From Streptomyces sp. A2-16 (GTDB taxonomy: Bacteria > Actinomycetota > Actinomycetes > Streptomycetales > Streptomycetaceae), in contig NZ_CP063808.1 of assembly GCF_018128905.1 (NCBI RefSeq), positions 868,001-932,000 of the forward strand: a DNA stretch of 64,000 nucleotides, in the 5' to 3' direction. Positions 31,108 through 41,542 of this stretch are shown in pieces (the stretch's first letter is position 1; every line of letters begins with the position of its first letter). The position numbers and the translations under genes are program-made. The notes below the pieces were generated by a model. It was not told where the DNA came from and did not search any database. It worked only from the letters and a program-made list of their open reading frames with translations.

Positions 31108-31950
31108 ATGAAAGCGGTGGTAATGATCACTGGCAGACGTACGGCCACCGGGGCCGCGCTCGTGGGGGCCCTCGCCCTCACCCTTCTGAACGCCCCGGCG
31201 GCCCAGGCCCAGGACACCGGGATCACCGTGTCCGACATCGTGATCAACAAGGGCAAGCCGATCGTGGTCGGCACGACGAAGCCGGTCGAGCCGTCCCTCA
31301 CCTTCAAGATCAGCCTGCCGTCCGGGTACAGCACGAGCGACCCGTCCCGGTACGACGCGCATCCCTTCATCTACCGGGGAAGCCTGGCGCACGCGGCCGA
31401 CACCGGGGACAACTACATCGGCCCGGGCGGCTACACCTGCTACGAGCTGAGCGACAGGAAGGCCGAGTGCGAGGGGTCCCTCTACATCGACCCCCACCCC
31501 AGCCAGGAGCATGTCGACTCCAACAGCGACGCCACCACCTGGAGGACCGCGGTGGCCCTGCGCCTCTTCCGGGCCAGCGGGAGCCTCGTGGCCGAGGAGT
31601 ACGAGACCCGGTCGCTGACCGTCCGGCTCAAGCGGGCGGCGAAGGTCACCGTGAACGCCTCGCCCGAGCCGGTCGCCAAGGGCAAGAAGATCACCGTCAC
31701 CGGGAAGCTCACCCGGGCGGACTGGGCGACCAAGAAGTACGGCGGCTACGGCGGCCGTTCGGTCAGCCTCCAGTTCCGCGAGACGGGCACCAGCTCGTTC
31801 GTCACGGTCAAGAAGGTCACGACGAGCAGCACCGGAGCCCTGAAGACCACGGTCACCGCCTCGAAGGACGGGACGTGGCGGTGGTCGTACGGCGGGAACG
31901 ACACGACCGGAGCGACGACCAGCGGCGGGGACCACGTGGACGTGCGCTGA
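31108..31950 (+). CDS. Secreted protein with C-terminal Ig-like domain
   Basis: A 280-residue protein with a Sec signal peptide (GAALVGALALTLLNAPAAQA) and a likely cut after AQA. ATG 31108 or ATG 31123 (MITGRR) could start it. The mature N-terminal half has DIVINKGKPIVVGTTKPVEP and a Cys pair (GYTCYEL, AECEGS). The last 110 residues (KVTVNASPEPVAKGKKITVT to WRWSYGGNDTTGA) look like the Ig-like beta-sandwich repeats common in Streptomyces secreted proteins. No catalytic motif seen. Confidence 0.7.
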   Translation: MKAVVMITGRRTATGAALVGALALTLLNAPAAQAQDTGITVSDIVINKGKPIVVGTTKPVEPSLTFKISLPSGYSTSDPSRYDAHPFIYRGSLAHAADTGDNYIGPGGYTCYELSDRKAECEGSLYIDPHPSQEHVDSNSDATTWRTAVALRLFRASGSLVAEEYETRSLTVRLKRAAKVTVNASPEPVAKGKKITVTGKLTRADWATKKYGGYGGRSVSLQFRETGTSSFVTVKKVTTSSTGALKTTVTASKDGTWRWSYGGNDTTGATTSGGDHVDVR

Positions 31951-32043
31951 CCCACCCTCCGCACCGACACGGGCGGAACGGGGAGCCCGGACCGTCCCAT
32001 GGGATTGTCCGGGCTGTGGGGGCCGGCCGGCGAGGACTCGTGT

Positions 32044-32071
32044 TTGACCTGCGTCACTCTCGGGGTATTGT
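32044..32071 (+). promoter_or_regulatory. S10 operon promoter
   Basis: TTGACC (32044-32049), 16-nt spacer, TATTGT (32066-32071). It implies a leader of about 340 nt before rpsJ. Within the leader lie GC-rich potential hairpins (CTGCCGTACGGCAG near 32198) and the element shared with rpsL. Confidence 0.65.
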
Positions 32072-32333
32072 CTCCGGCTCGATTGGCCAGGCCCGTGCCC
32101 CGTATGGCAGACTAGCGGGGTTGCTCGGTCGAGTGTTGATGCTGCGCGCCTCCCGCCGGGAGGACCGGAAGCGAGTCCCACAGTACTCGTCGCCCTAACT
32201 GCCGTACGGCAGCGCTGGGGCGGACGTACGGGAATCTTTCGGGAAGTGCGGTGCGGCACTGGCCAGGCGCTCGGTGAACCTCTTTCCCAGGCAAGGGATG
32301 TTCGAACAAGGGACATCTGTGTCAGTGAAAGTG

Positions 32334-32360
32334 CGACACGCCCGACCGCGTGGGTCGGCG
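32334..32360 (+). promoter_or_regulatory. Shared ribosomal-operon leader element, rpsJ copy
   Basis: 27 nt identical to 24209-24235 except for one A/G difference, again with the CCGACC/GGTCGG hairpin. It ends 56 nt before the rpsJ ATG. Confidence 0.7.
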
Positions 32361-32416
32361 GAAGTCGAGGGGACACCGAGTTCCAGAGCTGTAAGAGACA
32401 GGACTACGGAGTAGCC

Positions 32417-32725
32417 ATGGCGGGACAGAAGATCCGCATCCGGCTCAAGGCCTACGACCACGAGGTCATCGACTCCTCGGCGAAGAAGATCGTCGAGACG
32501 GTGACGCGTACTGGTGCGTCGGTCGCGGGCCCGGTGCCGCTGCCCACTGAGAAGAACGTGTACTGCGTCATCAAGTCGCCGCACAAGTACAAGGACTCGC
32601 GCGAGCACTTCGAGATGCGCACGCACAAGCGCCTGATCGACATCCTCGACCCGACCCCCAAGACCGTTGACTCTCTGATGCGACTCGACCTCCCGGCCGG
32701 TGTCGACATCGAGATCAAGCTCTGA
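32417..32725 (+). CDS. rpsJ: 30S ribosomal protein S10 (uS10)
   Basis: A 102-residue 30S head protein that also forms the NusB-S10 antitermination complex and contacts Nus[21 protein letters not shown] at the N-terminus; the loop [20 protein letters not shown] and [20 protein letters not shown] are typical. First gene of the S10 cluster after a long leader. Confidence 0.98.
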   Translation: MAGQKIRIRLKAYDHEVIDSSAKKIVETVTRTGASVAGPVPLPTEKNVYCVIKSPHKYKDSREHFEMRTHKRLIDILDPTPKTVDSLMRLDLPAGVDIEIKL

Positions 32726-32742
32726 GGCCGGTGATCTGAACG

Positions 32743-33387
32743 ATGGCTAAGCAGATCAAGGGCATCCTGGGCGAGAAGCTCGGCATGACGCAGGTGTGGG
32801 ACGAGAACAACCGTGTTGTTCCGGTCACCGTCGTCAAGGCCGGTCCCAACGTCGTGACCCAGGTCCGTACGAACGACACCGACGGCTACGAGTCCGTCCA
32901 GATCGCGTTCGGCGAGATCGACCCGCGCAAGGTGAACAAGCCCCTCAAGGGCCACTTCGCCAAGGCCGACGTCACTCCCCGCCGCCACCTCGTCGAGATC
33001 CGTACCGCTGACGCCAGCGAGTACACCCTCGGCCAGGAGATCACCGCCGAGGTGTTCGAGGCCGGCATCAAGGTCGACGTGACCGGCAAGAGCAAGGGCA
33101 AGGGCTTCGCCGGTGTCATGAAGCGTCACAACTTCAAGGGCCTCGGCGCCGGTCACGGCACCCAGCGCAAGCACCGCTCTCCCGGTTCCATCGGTGGCTG
33201 CGCCACCCCGGGCCGCGTGTTCAAGGGCCTCCGCATGGCGGGTCGTATGGGCAACGAGCGGGTCACCACCCAGAACCTGACCGTTCACGCCGTTGACGCG
33301 GAGAAGGGCCTGCTCCTCATCAAGGGCGCGGTTCCTGGTCCGAACGGCGGCCTCGTCCTGGTCCGCACCGCGGCCAAGGGGGCCTGA
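32743..33387 (+). CDS. rplC: 50S ribosomal protein L3 (uL3)
   Basis: A 214-residue early assembly protein whose extended loop reaches the peptidyl-transferase centre. Begins [20 protein letters not shown]. The loop region [20 protein letters not shown] and [18 protein letters not shown] is conserved and contains the site near which pleuromutilin-resistance changes arise in other bacteria. Confidence 0.98.
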   Translation: MAKQIKGILGEKLGMTQVWDENNRVVPVTVVKAGPNVVTQVRTNDTDGYESVQIAFGEIDPRKVNKPLKGHFAKADVTPRRHLVEIRTADASEYTLGQEITAEVFEAGIKVDVTGKSKGKGFAGVMKRHNFKGLGAGHGTQRKHRSPGSIGGCATPGRVFKGLRMAGRMGNERVTTQNLTVHAVDAEKGLLLIKGAVPGPNGGLVLVRTAAKGA

Positions 33388-33392
33388 GGACT

Positions 33393-34049
33393 ATGAGCAC
33401 CATTGACATTCTGTCGCCCTCCGGCGACACCGCCGGGACCGTTGAGCTCCCGGCCGAGATCTTCGACGTCGAGAAGATCAGCATCCCGCTGCTTCACCAG
33501 GTCGTCGTCGCGCAGCTGGCCGCCGCCCGTCAGGGCACGCACAAGGTCAAGCGTCGTGGCGAGGTCCGCGGTGGCGGCAAGAAGCCCTACCGCCAGAAGG
33601 GCACCGGCCGCGCCCGCCAGGGTTCGACCCGTGCGCCGCAGTTCGCCGGCGGTGGCGTCGTTCACGGCCCCACGCCGCGTGACTACTCGCAGCGGACCCC
33701 GAAGAAGATGAAGGCCGCGGCCCTGCGCCACGCCCTCACCGACCGGGCCCGCAACAACCGCATCCACGTCGTCTCCGGCGTCATCGAGGGCGAGTCGCCT
33801 TCGACGAAGGCCGCGAAGACGCTCTTCGGCAAGATCAGCGAGCGCAAGAACCTGCTGCTCGTCATCGACCGTGCCGACGAGGCCGCGTGGCTGTCCGCTC
33901 GCAACCTGCCCCAGGTCCACATCCTGGAGCCGGGCCAGCTGAACACGTACGACGTTCTCGTCTCGGACGACGTGGTCTTCACCCAGGCCGCTTTCGAGTC
34001 CTTCGTGTCTGGCCCCAAGGCCGCTGACACCGAAGGGAGCGAAGCCTGA
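33393..34049 (+). CDS. rplD: 50S ribosomal protein L4 (uL4)
   Basis: A 218-residue protein whose basic loop lines the exit tunnel and, in enterobacteria, regulates the S10 operon. The loop is visible as [20 protein letters not shown] followed by [14 protein letters not shown], including the macrolide-contact Lys/Gly region. The start [20 protein letters not shown] is 5 nt after rplC. The stop overlaps the rplW start (TGATG). Confidence 0.98.
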   Translation: MSTIDILSPSGDTAGTVELPAEIFDVEKISIPLLHQVVVAQLAAARQGTHKVKRRGEVRGGGKKPYRQKGTGRARQGSTRAPQFAGGGVVHGPTPRDYSQRTPKKMKAAALRHALTDRARNNRIHVVSGVIEGESPSTKAAKTLFGKISERKNLLLVIDRADEAAWLSARNLPQVHILEPGQLNTYDVLVSDDVVFTQAAFESFVSGPKAADTEGSEA

Positions 34050-34468
34050 TGGCTACGCGTCACCCGAGCATCGCCTCGAAGGCCGCCAAGGCAGCCAAGG
34101 CCGCGCGCGTCGCCAAGGCGCGCCGCCACGAGGCCGAGGGCAAGAACACCGTCGTCACTCCGGCGAGCAAGGCCTTCACGGACCCCCGTGACGTCCTGCT
34201 GAAGCCGGTCGTGTCCGAGAAGAGCTACGCGCTTCTCGACGAGGGCAAGTACACGTTCATCGTGGCCCCCGGCGCCAACAAGACCCAGATCAAGCAGGCC
34301 GTCCAGGCGGTCTTCTCGGTCAAGGTCACCGGCGTCAACACGATCAACCGCCAGGGCAAGCGCAAGCGGACCCGCACCGGCTTCGGCAAGCGTGCCGACA
34401 GCAAGCGCGCGATCGTGACCCTTGCCGAGGGCGACCGTATCGACATCTTCGGCGGTCCGACCGCGTAA
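34049..34468 (+). CDS. rplW: 50S ribosomal protein L23 (uL23)
   Basis: A 139-residue protein at the tunnel exit, docking site for trigger factor and SRP. The core begins near [20 protein letters not shown]. It carries a 45-residue Ala/Lys/Arg-rich N-terminal extension ([20 protein letters not shown]), making it longer than the usual ~100 residues, as in other streptomycetes. The loop [20 protein letters not shown] is typical. Confidence 0.97.
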   Translation: MATRHPSIASKAAKAAKAARVAKARRHEAEGKNTVVTPASKAFTDPRDVLLKPVVSEKSYALLDEGKYTFIVAPGANKTQIKQAVQAVFSVKVTGVNTINRQGKRKRTRTGFGKRADSKRAIVTLAEGDRIDIFGGPTA

Positions 34469-34506
34469 GCGGGTCGGATCGTCCGATATCGGACGAGGAC
34501 TGAGAA

Positions 34507-35343
34507 ATGGGAATCCGCAAGTACAAGCCGACTACGCCGGGCCGTCGCGGCTCCAGCGTCGCCGACTTCGTCGAGGTCACGCGGTCCACGCCGGAGAAGT
34601 CGCTGGTCCGCCCGCTGCACAGCAAGGGCGGCCGTAACAACGCCGGTCGTGTGACCGTTCGCCACCAGGGTGGCGGACACAAGCGCGCCTACCGTGTCAT
34701 CGACTTCCGTCGCCATGACAAGGACGGCGTGCCGGCGAAGGTCGCGCACATCGAGTACGACCCCAACCGCACCGCGCGCATCGCGCTGCTGCACTACGCG
34801 GACGGCGAGAAGCGCTACATCCTCGCCCCGCGCAACCTGCAGCAGGGTGACCGCGTCGAGAACGGTCCCGGGGCCGACATCAAGCCGGGCAACAACCTGG
34901 CGCTCCGCAACATCCCGGTCGGTACCACGATCCACGCGATCGAGCTCCGTCCCGGTGGCGGCGCCAAGTTCGCCCGCTCCGCCGGTGCCTCGGTGCAGCT
35001 GCTCGCGAAGGAGGGCACCATGGCCCACCTCCGCATGCCGTCCGGTGAGATCCGCCTGGTCGACCAGCGCTGCCGCGCCACGGTCGGCGAGGTCGGCAAC
35101 GCCGAGCAGAGCAACATCAACTGGGGCAAGGCCGGCCGCAAGCGCTGGCTGGGCGTCCGCCCGACCGTTCGCGGTGTGGCGATGAACCCGGTTGACCACC
35201 CCCACGGTGGTGGTGAGGGCAAGACCTCCGGTGGTCGCCACCCGGTCAGCCCCTGGGGTCAGAAGGAGGGTCGTACTCGTTCGCCGAAGAAGGCTTCGAA
35301 CAAGTACATCGTCCGCCGCCGCAAGACGAACAAGAAGCGCTAG
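34507..35343 (+). CDS. rplB: 50S ribosomal protein L2 (uL2)
   Basis: A 278-residue protein needed for subunit joining and peptidyl transferase. It begins [20 protein letters not shown]. The hallmark [20 protein letters not shown] includes the conserved His implicated in activity. The basic tail [15 protein letters not shown] ends the protein. Confidence 0.98.
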   Translation: MGIRKYKPTTPGRRGSSVADFVEVTRSTPEKSLVRPLHSKGGRNNAGRVTVRHQGGGHKRAYRVIDFRRHDKDGVPAKVAHIEYDPNRTARIALLHYADGEKRYILAPRNLQQGDRVENGPGADIKPGNNLALRNIPVGTTIHAIELRPGGGAKFARSAGASVQLLAKEGTMAHLRMPSGEIRLVDQRCRATVGEVGNAEQSNINWGKAGRKRWLGVRPTVRGVAMNPVDHPHGGGEGKTSGGRHPVSPWGQKEGRTRSPKKASNKYIVRRRKTNKKR

Positions 35344-35355
35344 GAGCGGGTTTAG

Positions 35356-35637
35356 ATGCCGCGCAGTCTCAAGAAGGGGCCCTTCGTCGACGACCACCTG
35401 ATCAAGAAGGTGGACGCCCAGAACGAAGCGGGCTCTAAGAACGTCATCAAGACCTGGTCCCGTCGCTCGATGATCGTCCCGGCCATGCTCGGCCACACGA
35501 TCGCGGTGCACAACGGCAAGACCCACATCCCGGTGTTCGTCACCGAGTCGATGGTCGGCCACAAGCTCGGCGAGTTCTCGCCGACGCGCACCTTCCGGGG
35601 TCACGTCAAGGACGACCGGAAGTCGAAGCGCCGCTAG
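35356..35637 (+). CDS. rpsS: 30S ribosomal protein S19 (uS19)
   Basis: A 93-residue 30S head protein contacting the A-site tRNA and forming bridge B1. [20 protein letters not shown] and [20 protein letters not shown] are diagnostic. The gene ends with two consecutive stops (TAGTAG). Confidence 0.98.
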   Translation: MPRSLKKGPFVDDHLIKKVDAQNEAGSKNVIKTWSRRSMIVPAMLGHTIAVHNGKTHIPVFVTESMVGHKLGEFSPTRTFRGHVKDDRKSKRR

Positions 35638-35681
35638 TAGCGGATCGCATTCAGACACGTAAGTAACTGAGAGGGACAACC

Positions 35682-36029
35682 ATGGAAGCCAGGGCCCAGG
35701 CGCGGTACATCCGCGTTACGCCCATGAAGGCCCGCCGAGTGGTGGACCTTATCCGTGGCATGGACGCCACGGAGGCTCAGGCGGTCCTGCGATTCGCTCC
35801 GCAGGCCGCCTCAGTGCCCGTCGGCAAGGTGCTGGACAGCGCCATCGCCAACGCCGCGCACAACTACGACCACACCGACGCCGACAGCCTCTTCATCTCC
35901 GAGGCGTACGTCGACGAGGGCCCGACCCTGAAGCGGTTCCGGCCGCGCGCCCAGGGCCGTGCCTACCGGATCCGCAAGCGGACCAGCCACATCACCGTGG
36001 TCGTCAGCAGCAAGGAAGGAACCCGGTAA
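35682..36029 (+). CDS. rplV: 50S ribosomal protein L22 (uL22)
   Basis: A 115-residue protein binding all 23S domains; its long beta-hairpin lines the exit tunnel beside L4 at the macrolide constriction. [20 protein letters not shown] at the start, and the hairpin [20 protein letters not shown] near the end. The stop overlaps the rpsC ATG (TAATG), indicating coupling. Confidence 0.98.
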   Translation: MEARAQARYIRVTPMKARRVVDLIRGMDATEAQAVLRFAPQAASVPVGKVLDSAIANAAHNYDHTDADSLFISEAYVDEGPTLKRFRPRAQGRAYRIRKRTSHITVVVSSKEGTR

Positions 36030-36856
36030 TGGGCCAGAAGGTTAACCCGCATGGGTTCCGGCTCGGTGTCACCACGGACTTCAAGTCCCGGTGGTACGCC
36101 GACAAGCTGTACAAGGACTACGTCAAGGAAGACGTCGCCATCCGTCGGATGATGACGTCCGGCATGGAGCGCGCCGGCATCTCGAAGGTGGAGATCGAGC
36201 GCACCCGTGACCGTGTGCGTGTGGACATCCACACCGCTCGTCCGGGCATCGTCATCGGCCGCCGTGGCGCCGAGGCCGACCGCATCCGCGGTGACCTCGA
36301 GAAGCTCACGGGCAAGCAGGTCCAGCTGAACATCCTCGAGGTCAAGAACCCCGAGACCGACGCTCAGCTGGTTGCCCAGGCCGTCGCCGAGCAGCTCTCC
36401 TCCCGCGTCTCCTTCCGCCGTGCCATGCGCAAGAGCATGCAGTCGGCGATGAAGGCCGGGGCCAAGGGCATCAAGATCCAGTGCGGTGGCCGCCTCGGTG
36501 GCGCCGAGATGTCCCGCTCGGAGTTCTACCGCGAGGGCCGCGTGCCCCTGCACACGCTCCGCGCGAACGTGGACTACGGCTTCTTCGAGGCCAAGACGAC
36601 CTTCGGCCGCATCGGTGTGAAGGTCTGGATCTACAAGGGCGACGTCAAGAACATCGCCGAGGTTCGCGCCGAGAACGCTGCCGCCCGTGCGGGTAACCGC
36701 CCGGCTCGCGGTGGCGGTGCCGACCGCCCGGCCCGTGGTGGCCGCGGTGGCGAGCGGCGCGGTCGCAAGCCGCAGCAGGCTGCCGGTGCCGAGGCCCCCA
36801 AGGCCGAGGCTCCCGCCGCCGCCGCTCCGGCTGAGAGCACCGGAACGGAGGCCTGA
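36029..36856 (+). CDS. rpsC: 30S ribosomal protein S3 (uS3)
   Basis: A 275-residue protein at the mRNA entry, with helicase function together with S4 and S5. The KH domain is seen in [20 protein letters not shown]. The C-terminal S3 domain includes [20 protein letters not shown]. Beyond residue 215 there is a disordered Gly/Arg/Ala/Pro tail ([20 protein letters not shown], then Ala-rich), about 50 residues longer than E. coli S3. Confidence 0.98.
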   Translation: MGQKVNPHGFRLGVTTDFKSRWYADKLYKDYVKEDVAIRRMMTSGMERAGISKVEIERTRDRVRVDIHTARPGIVIGRRGAEADRIRGDLEKLTGKQVQLNILEVKNPETDAQLVAQAVAEQLSSRVSFRRAMRKSMQSAMKAGAKGIKIQCGGRLGGAEMSRSEFYREGRVPLHTLRANVDYGFFEAKTTFGRIGVKVWIYKGDVKNIAEVRAENAAARAGNRPARGGGADRPARGGRGGERRGRKPQQAAGAEAPKAEAPAAAAPAESTGTEA

Positions 36857-36861
36857 CCGAC

Positions 36862-37281
36862 ATGCTGATCCCCCGTAGGGTCAAGCACCGCAAGCAGCAC
36901 CACCCGAAGCGCCGTGGTCAGGCCAAGGGCGGTACGACGGTCGCGTTCGGCGAGTACGGCATTCAGGCCCTCACGCCGGCGTACGTGACCAACCGCCAGA
37001 TCGAGGCGGCCCGTATCGCGATGACCCGCCACATCAAGCGTGGCGGCAAGGTCTGGATCAACATCTACCCGGACCGCCCGCTGACGAAGAAGCCTGCCGA
37101 GACCCGCATGGGTTCCGGTAAGGGTTCCCCCGAGTGGTGGATCGCGAACGTGCACCCGGGCCGGGTCATGTTCGAGCTGTCCTACCCCAACGAGAAGATC
37201 GCCCGTGAGGCCCTGACTCGCGCAGCCCACAAGCTGCCGATGAAGTGCCGGATCGTCAAGCGCGAGGCAGGTGAAGCGTGA
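36862..37281 (+). CDS. rplP: 50S ribosomal protein L16 (uL16)
   Basis: A 139-residue late assembly protein near the A-site tRNA elbow and the orthosomycin-binding site. [20 protein letters not shown] start; signature [40 protein letters not shown] includes the conserved Arg that is hydroxylated in some bacteria. Confidence 0.98.
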   Translation: MLIPRRVKHRKQHHPKRRGQAKGGTTVAFGEYGIQALTPAYVTNRQIEAARIAMTRHIKRGGKVWINIYPDRPLTKKPAETRMGSGKGSPEWWIANVHPGRVMFELSYPNEKIAREALTRAAHKLPMKCRIVKREAGEA

Positions 37282-37505
37282 TGTCGGCCGGTACCAAGGC
37301 GTCCGAGCTGCGCGAACTGGGTGACGAGGAGCTGCTGAACAAGCTCCGCGAAGCCAAGGAAGAGCTGTTCAACCTCCGCTTCCAGGCGGCGACGGGTCAG
37401 CTCGAGAACCACGGTCGGCTCAAGGCCGTCCGTAAGGACATCGCGCGGATCTACACCCTGATGCGTGAGCGCGAGCTGGGCATCGAGACGGTGGAGAGCG
37501 CCTGA
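37281..37505 (+). CDS. rpmC: 50S ribosomal protein L29 (uL29)
   Basis: A 74-residue helical hairpin protein beside L23 at the tunnel exit. I start at ATG 37281 ([20 protein letters not shown]), which overlaps the last base of the rplP stop; a GTG one codon earlier is possible. The core [20 protein letters not shown] is diagnostic. Confidence 0.97.
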   Translation: MSAGTKASELRELGDEELLNKLREAKEELFNLRFQAATGQLENHGRLKAVRKDIARIYTLMRERELGIETVESA

Positions 37506-37792
37506 TGAGTGAGAGCAACGTGACTGAGCAGACTGCAGAGGCCCGCGGCTTCCGCAAGACCCGTGAGGGTCTCGTCGTCAGCGACAAGATGGACAAGACC
37601 GTCGTCGTCGCTGTCGAGGACCGCGTCAAGCACGCGCTGTACGGCAAGGTCATCCGCCGTACCAACAAGCTCAAGGCGCACGACGAGCAGAACGCTGCCG
37701 GCGTCGGCGACCGGGTCCTCCTCGCGGAGACCCGCCCGCTGTCCGCCACGAAGCGGTGGCGCGTCGTCGAGATCCTCGAGAAGGCCAAGTAA
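37505..37792 (+). CDS. rpsQ: 30S ribosomal protein S17 (uS17)
   Basis: A 95-residue OB-fold primary binder of 16S rRNA helix 11. The ATG overlaps the rpmC TGA. The core [20 protein letters not shown] and [20 protein letters not shown] are clear. A short 14-residue N-terminal extension ([14 protein letters not shown]). Confidence 0.98.
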   Translation: MSESNVTEQTAEARGFRKTREGLVVSDKMDKTVVVAVEDRVKHALYGKVIRRTNKLKAHDEQNAAGVGDRVLLAETRPLSATKRWRVVEILEKAK

Positions 37793-37890
37793 TTCCTGCG
37801 GGGCAAATCCGCAGGTCAGTTCCGCCAGGCTCGGCAGGGGTTCCGTAACAGGGCCCCTGCCGGGAACCGGCAGACAAACAGGAGATAGAC

Positions 37891-38259
37891 GTGATCCAGC
37901 AGGAGTCGCGACTGCGTGTCGCCGACAACACTGGTGCGAAGGAGATCCTTTGCATCCGTGTGCTCGGTGGCTCCGGTCGCCGCTACGCGGGCATCGGTGA
38001 CGTCATCGTCGCCACCGTCAAGGACGCGATCCCCGGTGGCAACGTGAAGAAGGGTGACGTCGTCAAGGCGGTCATCGTTCGCACCGTCAAGGAGCGCCGC
38101 CGTCCGGACGGCTCGTACATCCGCTTCGACGAGAACGCCGCTGTCATTCTGAAGAACGACGGCGACCCTCGTGGTACCCGCATCTTCGGCCCGGTCGGGC
38201 GCGAGCTGCGCGAGAAGAAGTTCATGAAGATCATCTCGCTGGCTCCGGAGGTGCTGTAA
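37891..38259 (+). CDS. rplN: 50S ribosomal protein L14 (uL14)
   Basis: A 122-residue intersubunit protein (bridge B8), also the docking site of silencing factor RsfS. GTG start 37891 ([20 protein letters not shown]) with AGGAG upstream. The 98-nt gap after rpsQ is the largest within this cluster half and may hold an internal promoter or a processing site. C-terminal [19 protein letters not shown]. Confidence 0.98.
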   Translation: MIQQESRLRVADNTGAKEILCIRVLGGSGRRYAGIGDVIVATVKDAIPGGNVKKGDVVKAVIVRTVKERRRPDGSYIRFDENAAVILKNDGDPRGTRIFGPVGRELREKKFMKIISLAPEVL

Positions 38260-38261
38260 GC

Positions 38262-38585
38262 ATGAAGATCAAGAAGGGCGACCTGGTCCAGGTCATCACC
38301 GGTAAGGACAAGGGCAAGCAGGGCAAGGTCATCGCGGCCTTCCCCCGCGAGGACCGTGTCCTGGTCGAGGGTGTCAACCGGGTCAAGAAGCACACCAAGG
38401 CCGGCCCGACCGCTCGCGGTTCGCAGGCCGGTGGCATCGTCACGACCGAGGCGCCGATCCACGTCTCCAACGTCCAGCTGGTCGTTGAGAAGGACGGCAA
38501 CAAGGTCGTCACGCGTGTCGGTTACCGCTTCGACGACGAGGGCAACAAGATCCGCGTTGCCAAGCGGACGGGTGAGGACATCTGA
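38262..38585 (+). CDS. rplX: 50S ribosomal protein L24 (uL24)
   Basis: A 107-residue assembly-initiating protein with an N-terminal KOW motif ([20 protein letters not shown]). Its start is 2 nt after rplN. The region [20 protein letters not shown] is the 23S-binding loop. It ends overlapping rplE (TGATG). Confidence 0.98.
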   Translation: MKIKKGDLVQVITGKDKGKQGKVIAAFPREDRVLVEGVNRVKKHTKAGPTARGSQAGGIVTTEAPIHVSNVQLVVEKDGNKVVTRVGYRFDDEGNKIRVAKRTGEDI

Positions 38586-39142
38586 TGGCTACCACCACGA
38601 CTCCGCGTCTCAAGACGAAGTACCGCGAGGAGATCGCGGGCAAGCTGCGTGACGAGTTCAAGTACGAGAACGTCATGCAGATCCCCGGCCTCGTCAAGAT
38701 CGTGGTCAACATGGGTGTGGGCGACGCCGCCCGCGACTCCAAGCTGATCGACGGCGCGATTCGCGACCTCACCACGATCACCGGTCAGAAGCCGGCCGTC
38801 ACCAAGGCCCGTAAGTCCATCGCGCAGTTCAAGCTGCGTGAGGGCCAGCCGATCGGTGCCCACGTCACGCTTCGTGGCGACCGCATGTGGGAGTTCCTGG
38901 ACCGCACTCTGTCGCTCGCGCTGCCGCGCATCCGCGACTTCCGTGGTCTGTCCCCCAAGCAGTTCGACGGCCGTGGCAACTACACCTTCGGTCTCACCGA
39001 GCAGGTCATGTTCCACGAGATCGACCAGGACAAGATCGACCGTACCCGGGGCATGGACATCACCGTGGTGACCACGGCGACCAACGACGCTGAGGGCCGC
39101 GCGCTCCTTCGTCACCTCGGCTTCCCCTTCAAGGAGGCGTGA
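38585..39142 (+). CDS. rplE: 50S ribosomal protein L5 (uL5)
   Basis: A 185-residue central-protuberance protein carrying 5S rRNA and contacting the P-site t[23 protein letters not shown] start; the loop [20 protein letters not shown] and [20 protein letters not shown] are signatures. Confidence 0.98.
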   Translation: MATTTTPRLKTKYREEIAGKLRDEFKYENVMQIPGLVKIVVNMGVGDAARDSKLIDGAIRDLTTITGQKPAVTKARKSIAQFKLREGQPIGAHVTLRGDRMWEFLDRTLSLALPRIRDFRGLSPKQFDGRGNYTFGLTEQVMFHEIDQDKIDRTRGMDITVVTTATNDAEGRALLRHLGFPFKEA

Positions 39143-39147
39143 GCGAG

Positions 39148-39333
39148 ATGGCGAAGAAGGCTCTGATTGCCAAGGCTGCTCGCAAGCCCAAGTTCGGTGT
39201 GCGTGCGTACACCCGCTGCCAGCGCTGCGGCCGTCCGCACTCCGTGTACCGCAAGTTCGGCCTCTGCCGCGTGTGCCTTCGTGAGATGGCTCACCGTGGC
39301 GAGCTGCCGGGCGTGACCAAGAGCTCCTGGTAA
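39148..39333 (+). CDS. rpsN: 30S ribosomal protein S14 type Z (uS14, zinc form)
   Basis: A 61-residue zinc-binding S14. ATG 39148 ([20 protein letters not shown]) is preferred over the GTG at 39139 overlapping the rplE stop. Four Cys in CQRCGRP and CRVC form the zinc site, so this is the C+ form. Streptomyces usually carry a zinc-free copy elsewhere under Zur control; that is background knowledge, not visible here. Confidence 0.97.
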   Translation: MAKKALIAKAARKPKFGVRAYTRCQRCGRPHSVYRKFGLCRVCLREMAHRGELPGVTKSSW

Positions 39334-39379
39334 TCCCGCTTTTTAGGGATTCCCGAAGCTCTCGGTAAGCAATGGGCGT

Positions 39380-39430
39380 GTCAGGCGCCCTCCTCTCCAT
39401 GGCTTAGGCTTGGAGGGTTGGGCGCCTGAC
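39380..39430 (+). other. Long hairpin in the rpsN-rpsH gap
   Basis: GTCAGGCGCCC (39380-39390) pairs perfectly with GGGCGCCTGAC (39420-39430); the interior CTCC/GGAG can extend it. The whole 213-nt gap has no gene but is unusually large for the spc cluster. Confidence 0.65.
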
Positions 39431-39546
39431 GGTCGCCCGTACGACTTACTACGCCGTAGGTCCACCGCACCGCACCCGCCTCGTCTCGGATCGAGGAGAG
39501 GGATGGGCACCTGGAAACCCCGGCGAGAGAGGCCGAAGGCCAATTC

Positions 39547-39945
39547 ATGACCATGACTGATCCGATCGCAGACATGCTTACGCGTCTGCGGAACGCGAAC
39601 TCGGCATACCACGACTCCGTGACGATGCCGGCGTCCAAGATCAAGTCTCACATCGCGGAGATCCTCCAGCAGGAGGGCTTCATCACGGGCTGGAAGGTCG
39701 AGGACGCCGAGGTCGGCAAGAACCTCGTCCTCGAGCTGAAGTTCGGCCCGAACCGTGAGCGCTCCATCGCGGGCATCAAGCGGATCTCCAAGCCCGGTCT
39801 CCGGGTGTACGCGAAGTCCACCAACCTGCCCAAGGTCCTCGGTGGCCTCGGCGTGGCGATCATCTCCACGTCGCACGGTCTTCTGACCGACAAGCAGGCC
39901 GGCAAGAAGGGCGTAGGCGGAGAAGTCCTCGCCTACGTCTGGTAG
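39547..39945 (+). CDS. rpsH: 30S ribosomal protein S8 (uS8)
   Basis: A 132-residue platform protein binding 16S helix 21; in E. coli it is the repressor of the spc operon. Two ATGs (39547, 39553) are possible; [20 protein letters not shown] is the usual Streptomyces form. The C-terminal signature [20 protein letters not shown] is complete. Confidence 0.98.
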   Translation: MTMTDPIADMLTRLRNANSAYHDSVTMPASKIKSHIAEILQQEGFITGWKVEDAEVGKNLVLELKFGPNRERSIAGIKRISKPGLRVYAKSTNLPKVLGGLGVAIISTSHGLLTDKQAGKKGVGGEVLAYVW

Positions 39946-39970
39946 CGGAAAGGAATCGGAGGAAACAGCT

Positions 39971-40510
39971 ATGTCGCGTATTGGCAAGCTCCCCATCACG
40001 GTTCCCGCCGGCGTGGACGTCACCATCGACGGCCGTACGGTCTCGGTCAAGGGCCCCAAGGGTTCCTTGAGCCACACCGTCGCTGCGCCGATCGACATCG
40101 CCAAGGGTGAGGACGGCGTTCTCAACGTCACCCGCCCCAACGACGAGCGTCAGAACAAGGCCCTGCACGGCCTGTCCCGCACGCTGGTGGCGAACATGAT
40201 CACCGGCGTGACCCAGGGTTACGTGAAGAAGCTCGAGATCAGCGGTGTCGGTTACCGCGTGACGGCCAAGGGTTCGAACCTCGAGTTCGCTCTCGGCTAC
40301 AGCCACCCGATCACCGTCGAGGCCCCCGAGGGCATCACCTTCAAGGTGGAGGCCCCCACCCGGTTCTCGGTCGAGGGCATCGACAAGCAGAAGGTCGGCG
40401 AGGTTGCGGCCAACATCCGCAAGCTGCGCAAGCCCGACCCGTACAAGGCCAAGGGTGTCAAGTACGAGGGCGAAGTCATCCGCCGCAAGGTCGGAAAGGC
40501 GGGTAAGTAA
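39971..40510 (+). CDS. rplF: 50S ribosomal protein L6 (uL6)
   Basis: A 179-residue protein near the sarcin-ricin loop with two repeated domains. [20 protein letters not shown]; the C-terminal block [20 protein letters not shown] is the rRNA-binding signature. AGGAAAC upstream as ribosome-binding site. Confidence 0.98.
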   Translation: MSRIGKLPITVPAGVDVTIDGRTVSVKGPKGSLSHTVAAPIDIAKGEDGVLNVTRPNDERQNKALHGLSRTLVANMITGVTQGYVKKLEISGVGYRVTAKGSNLEFALGYSHPITVEAPEGITFKVEAPTRFSVEGIDKQKVGEVAANIRKLRKPDPYKAKGVKYEGEVIRRKVGKAGK

Positions 40511-40513
40511 GCC

Positions 40514-40897
40514 ATGGCATACGGACAGAAGATCCTGAAGGGCGACGCCTACAAGCGCGCCGCGATCAAGCGCCGTCACATCCGGATCCGCAAGCGGATC
40601 TCCGGTACGGCGGAGCGTCCCCGTCTGGTCGTTACCCGCTCCAACCGCCACATCGTGGCCCAGGTGATCGACGACATCAAGGGTCACACCCTGGCGTCGG
40701 CGTCCACCCTGGACACCACGGTCCGCGGTGGCGAGGGCGACAAGTCGGCACAGGCCAAGCAGGTCGGCGCCCTGGTCGCCGAGCGTGCGAAGGCCGCCGG
40801 TGTCGAGGCTGTCGTATTCGACCGTGGTGGCAACCAGTACGCCGGGCGCATCGCTGCCCTGGCGGACGCCGCCCGCGAAGCCGGGCTCAAGTTCTGA
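40514..40897 (+). CDS. rplR: 50S ribosomal protein L18 (uL18)
   Basis: A 127-residue 5S rRNA-binding protein, three nt after rplF. The basic N-terminus ([20 protein letters not shown]) binds RNA; the core ends [20 protein letters not shown]. Confidence 0.98.
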   Translation: MAYGQKILKGDAYKRAAIKRRHIRIRKRISGTAERPRLVVTRSNRHIVAQVIDDIKGHTLASASTLDTTVRGGEGDKSAQAKQVGALVAERAKAAGVEAVVFDRGGNQYAGRIAALADAAREAGLKF

Positions 40898-40933
40898 GCC
40901 GCTCGTAGCTAGCGGAAAGAGAGAGGTAATCCA

Positions 40934-41542
40934 ATGGCTGGACCCCAGCGCCGCGGTGGCGGTGCCGGTGGCGGCGAGCGGCGGGACCGTAAGGGTCGTG
41001 ACGGTGGCGCAGCCGCCGCCGAGAAGACTGCTTACGTTGAGCGTGTCGTCGCGATCAACCGTGTCGCCAAGGTTGTGAAGGGTGGTCGTCGCTTCAGCTT
41101 CACCGCGCTGGTCGTGGTGGGCGACGGTGACGGCACCGTGGGTGTCGGTTACGGCAAGGCCAAGGAGGTGCCGGCCGCCATCGCCAAGGGTGTTGAGGAG
41201 GCCAAGAAGCACTTCTTCAAGGTCCCCCGTATCCAGGGCACCATCCCGCACCCGATCACGGGTGAGAAGGCTGCCGGCGTCGTACTGCTCAAGCCCGCGT
41301 CCCCCGGTACCGGCGTTATCGCCGGTGGCCCGGTGCGTGCGGTGCTCGAGTGCGCCGGTATCCACGACGTCCTGTCGAAGTCGCTCGGCTCGTCGAACGC
41401 GATCAACATCGTGCACGCGACCGTGGAGGCCCTGAAGGGCCTGCAGCGCCCCGAGGAGATCGCGGCCCGCCGTGGTCTGCCCCTCGAGGACGTTGCTCCC
41501 GCGGCTCTGCTTCGTGCGCGTGCCGGGGCTGGTGCTGCGTAA
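40934..41542 (+). CDS. rpsE: 30S ribosomal protein S5 (uS5)
   Basis: A 202-residue protein for mRNA entry and accuracy. A Gly/Arg-rich N-terminal extension ([20 protein letters not shown]) of about 30 residues precedes the double-stranded-RNA-binding-like domain ([20 protein letters not shown]). The spectinomycin loop [14 protein letters not shown] is intact. The stop overlaps the rpmD start (TAATG). Confidence 0.98.
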   Translation: MAGPQRRGGGAGGGERRDRKGRDGGAAAAEKTAYVERVVAINRVAKVVKGGRRFSFTALVVVGDGDGTVGVGYGKAKEVPAAIAKGVEEAKKHFFKVPRIQGTIPHPITGEKAAGVVLLKPASPGTGVIAGGPVRAVLECAGIHDVLSKSLGSSNAINIVHATVEALKGLQRPEEIAARRGLPLEDVAPAALLRARAGAGAA

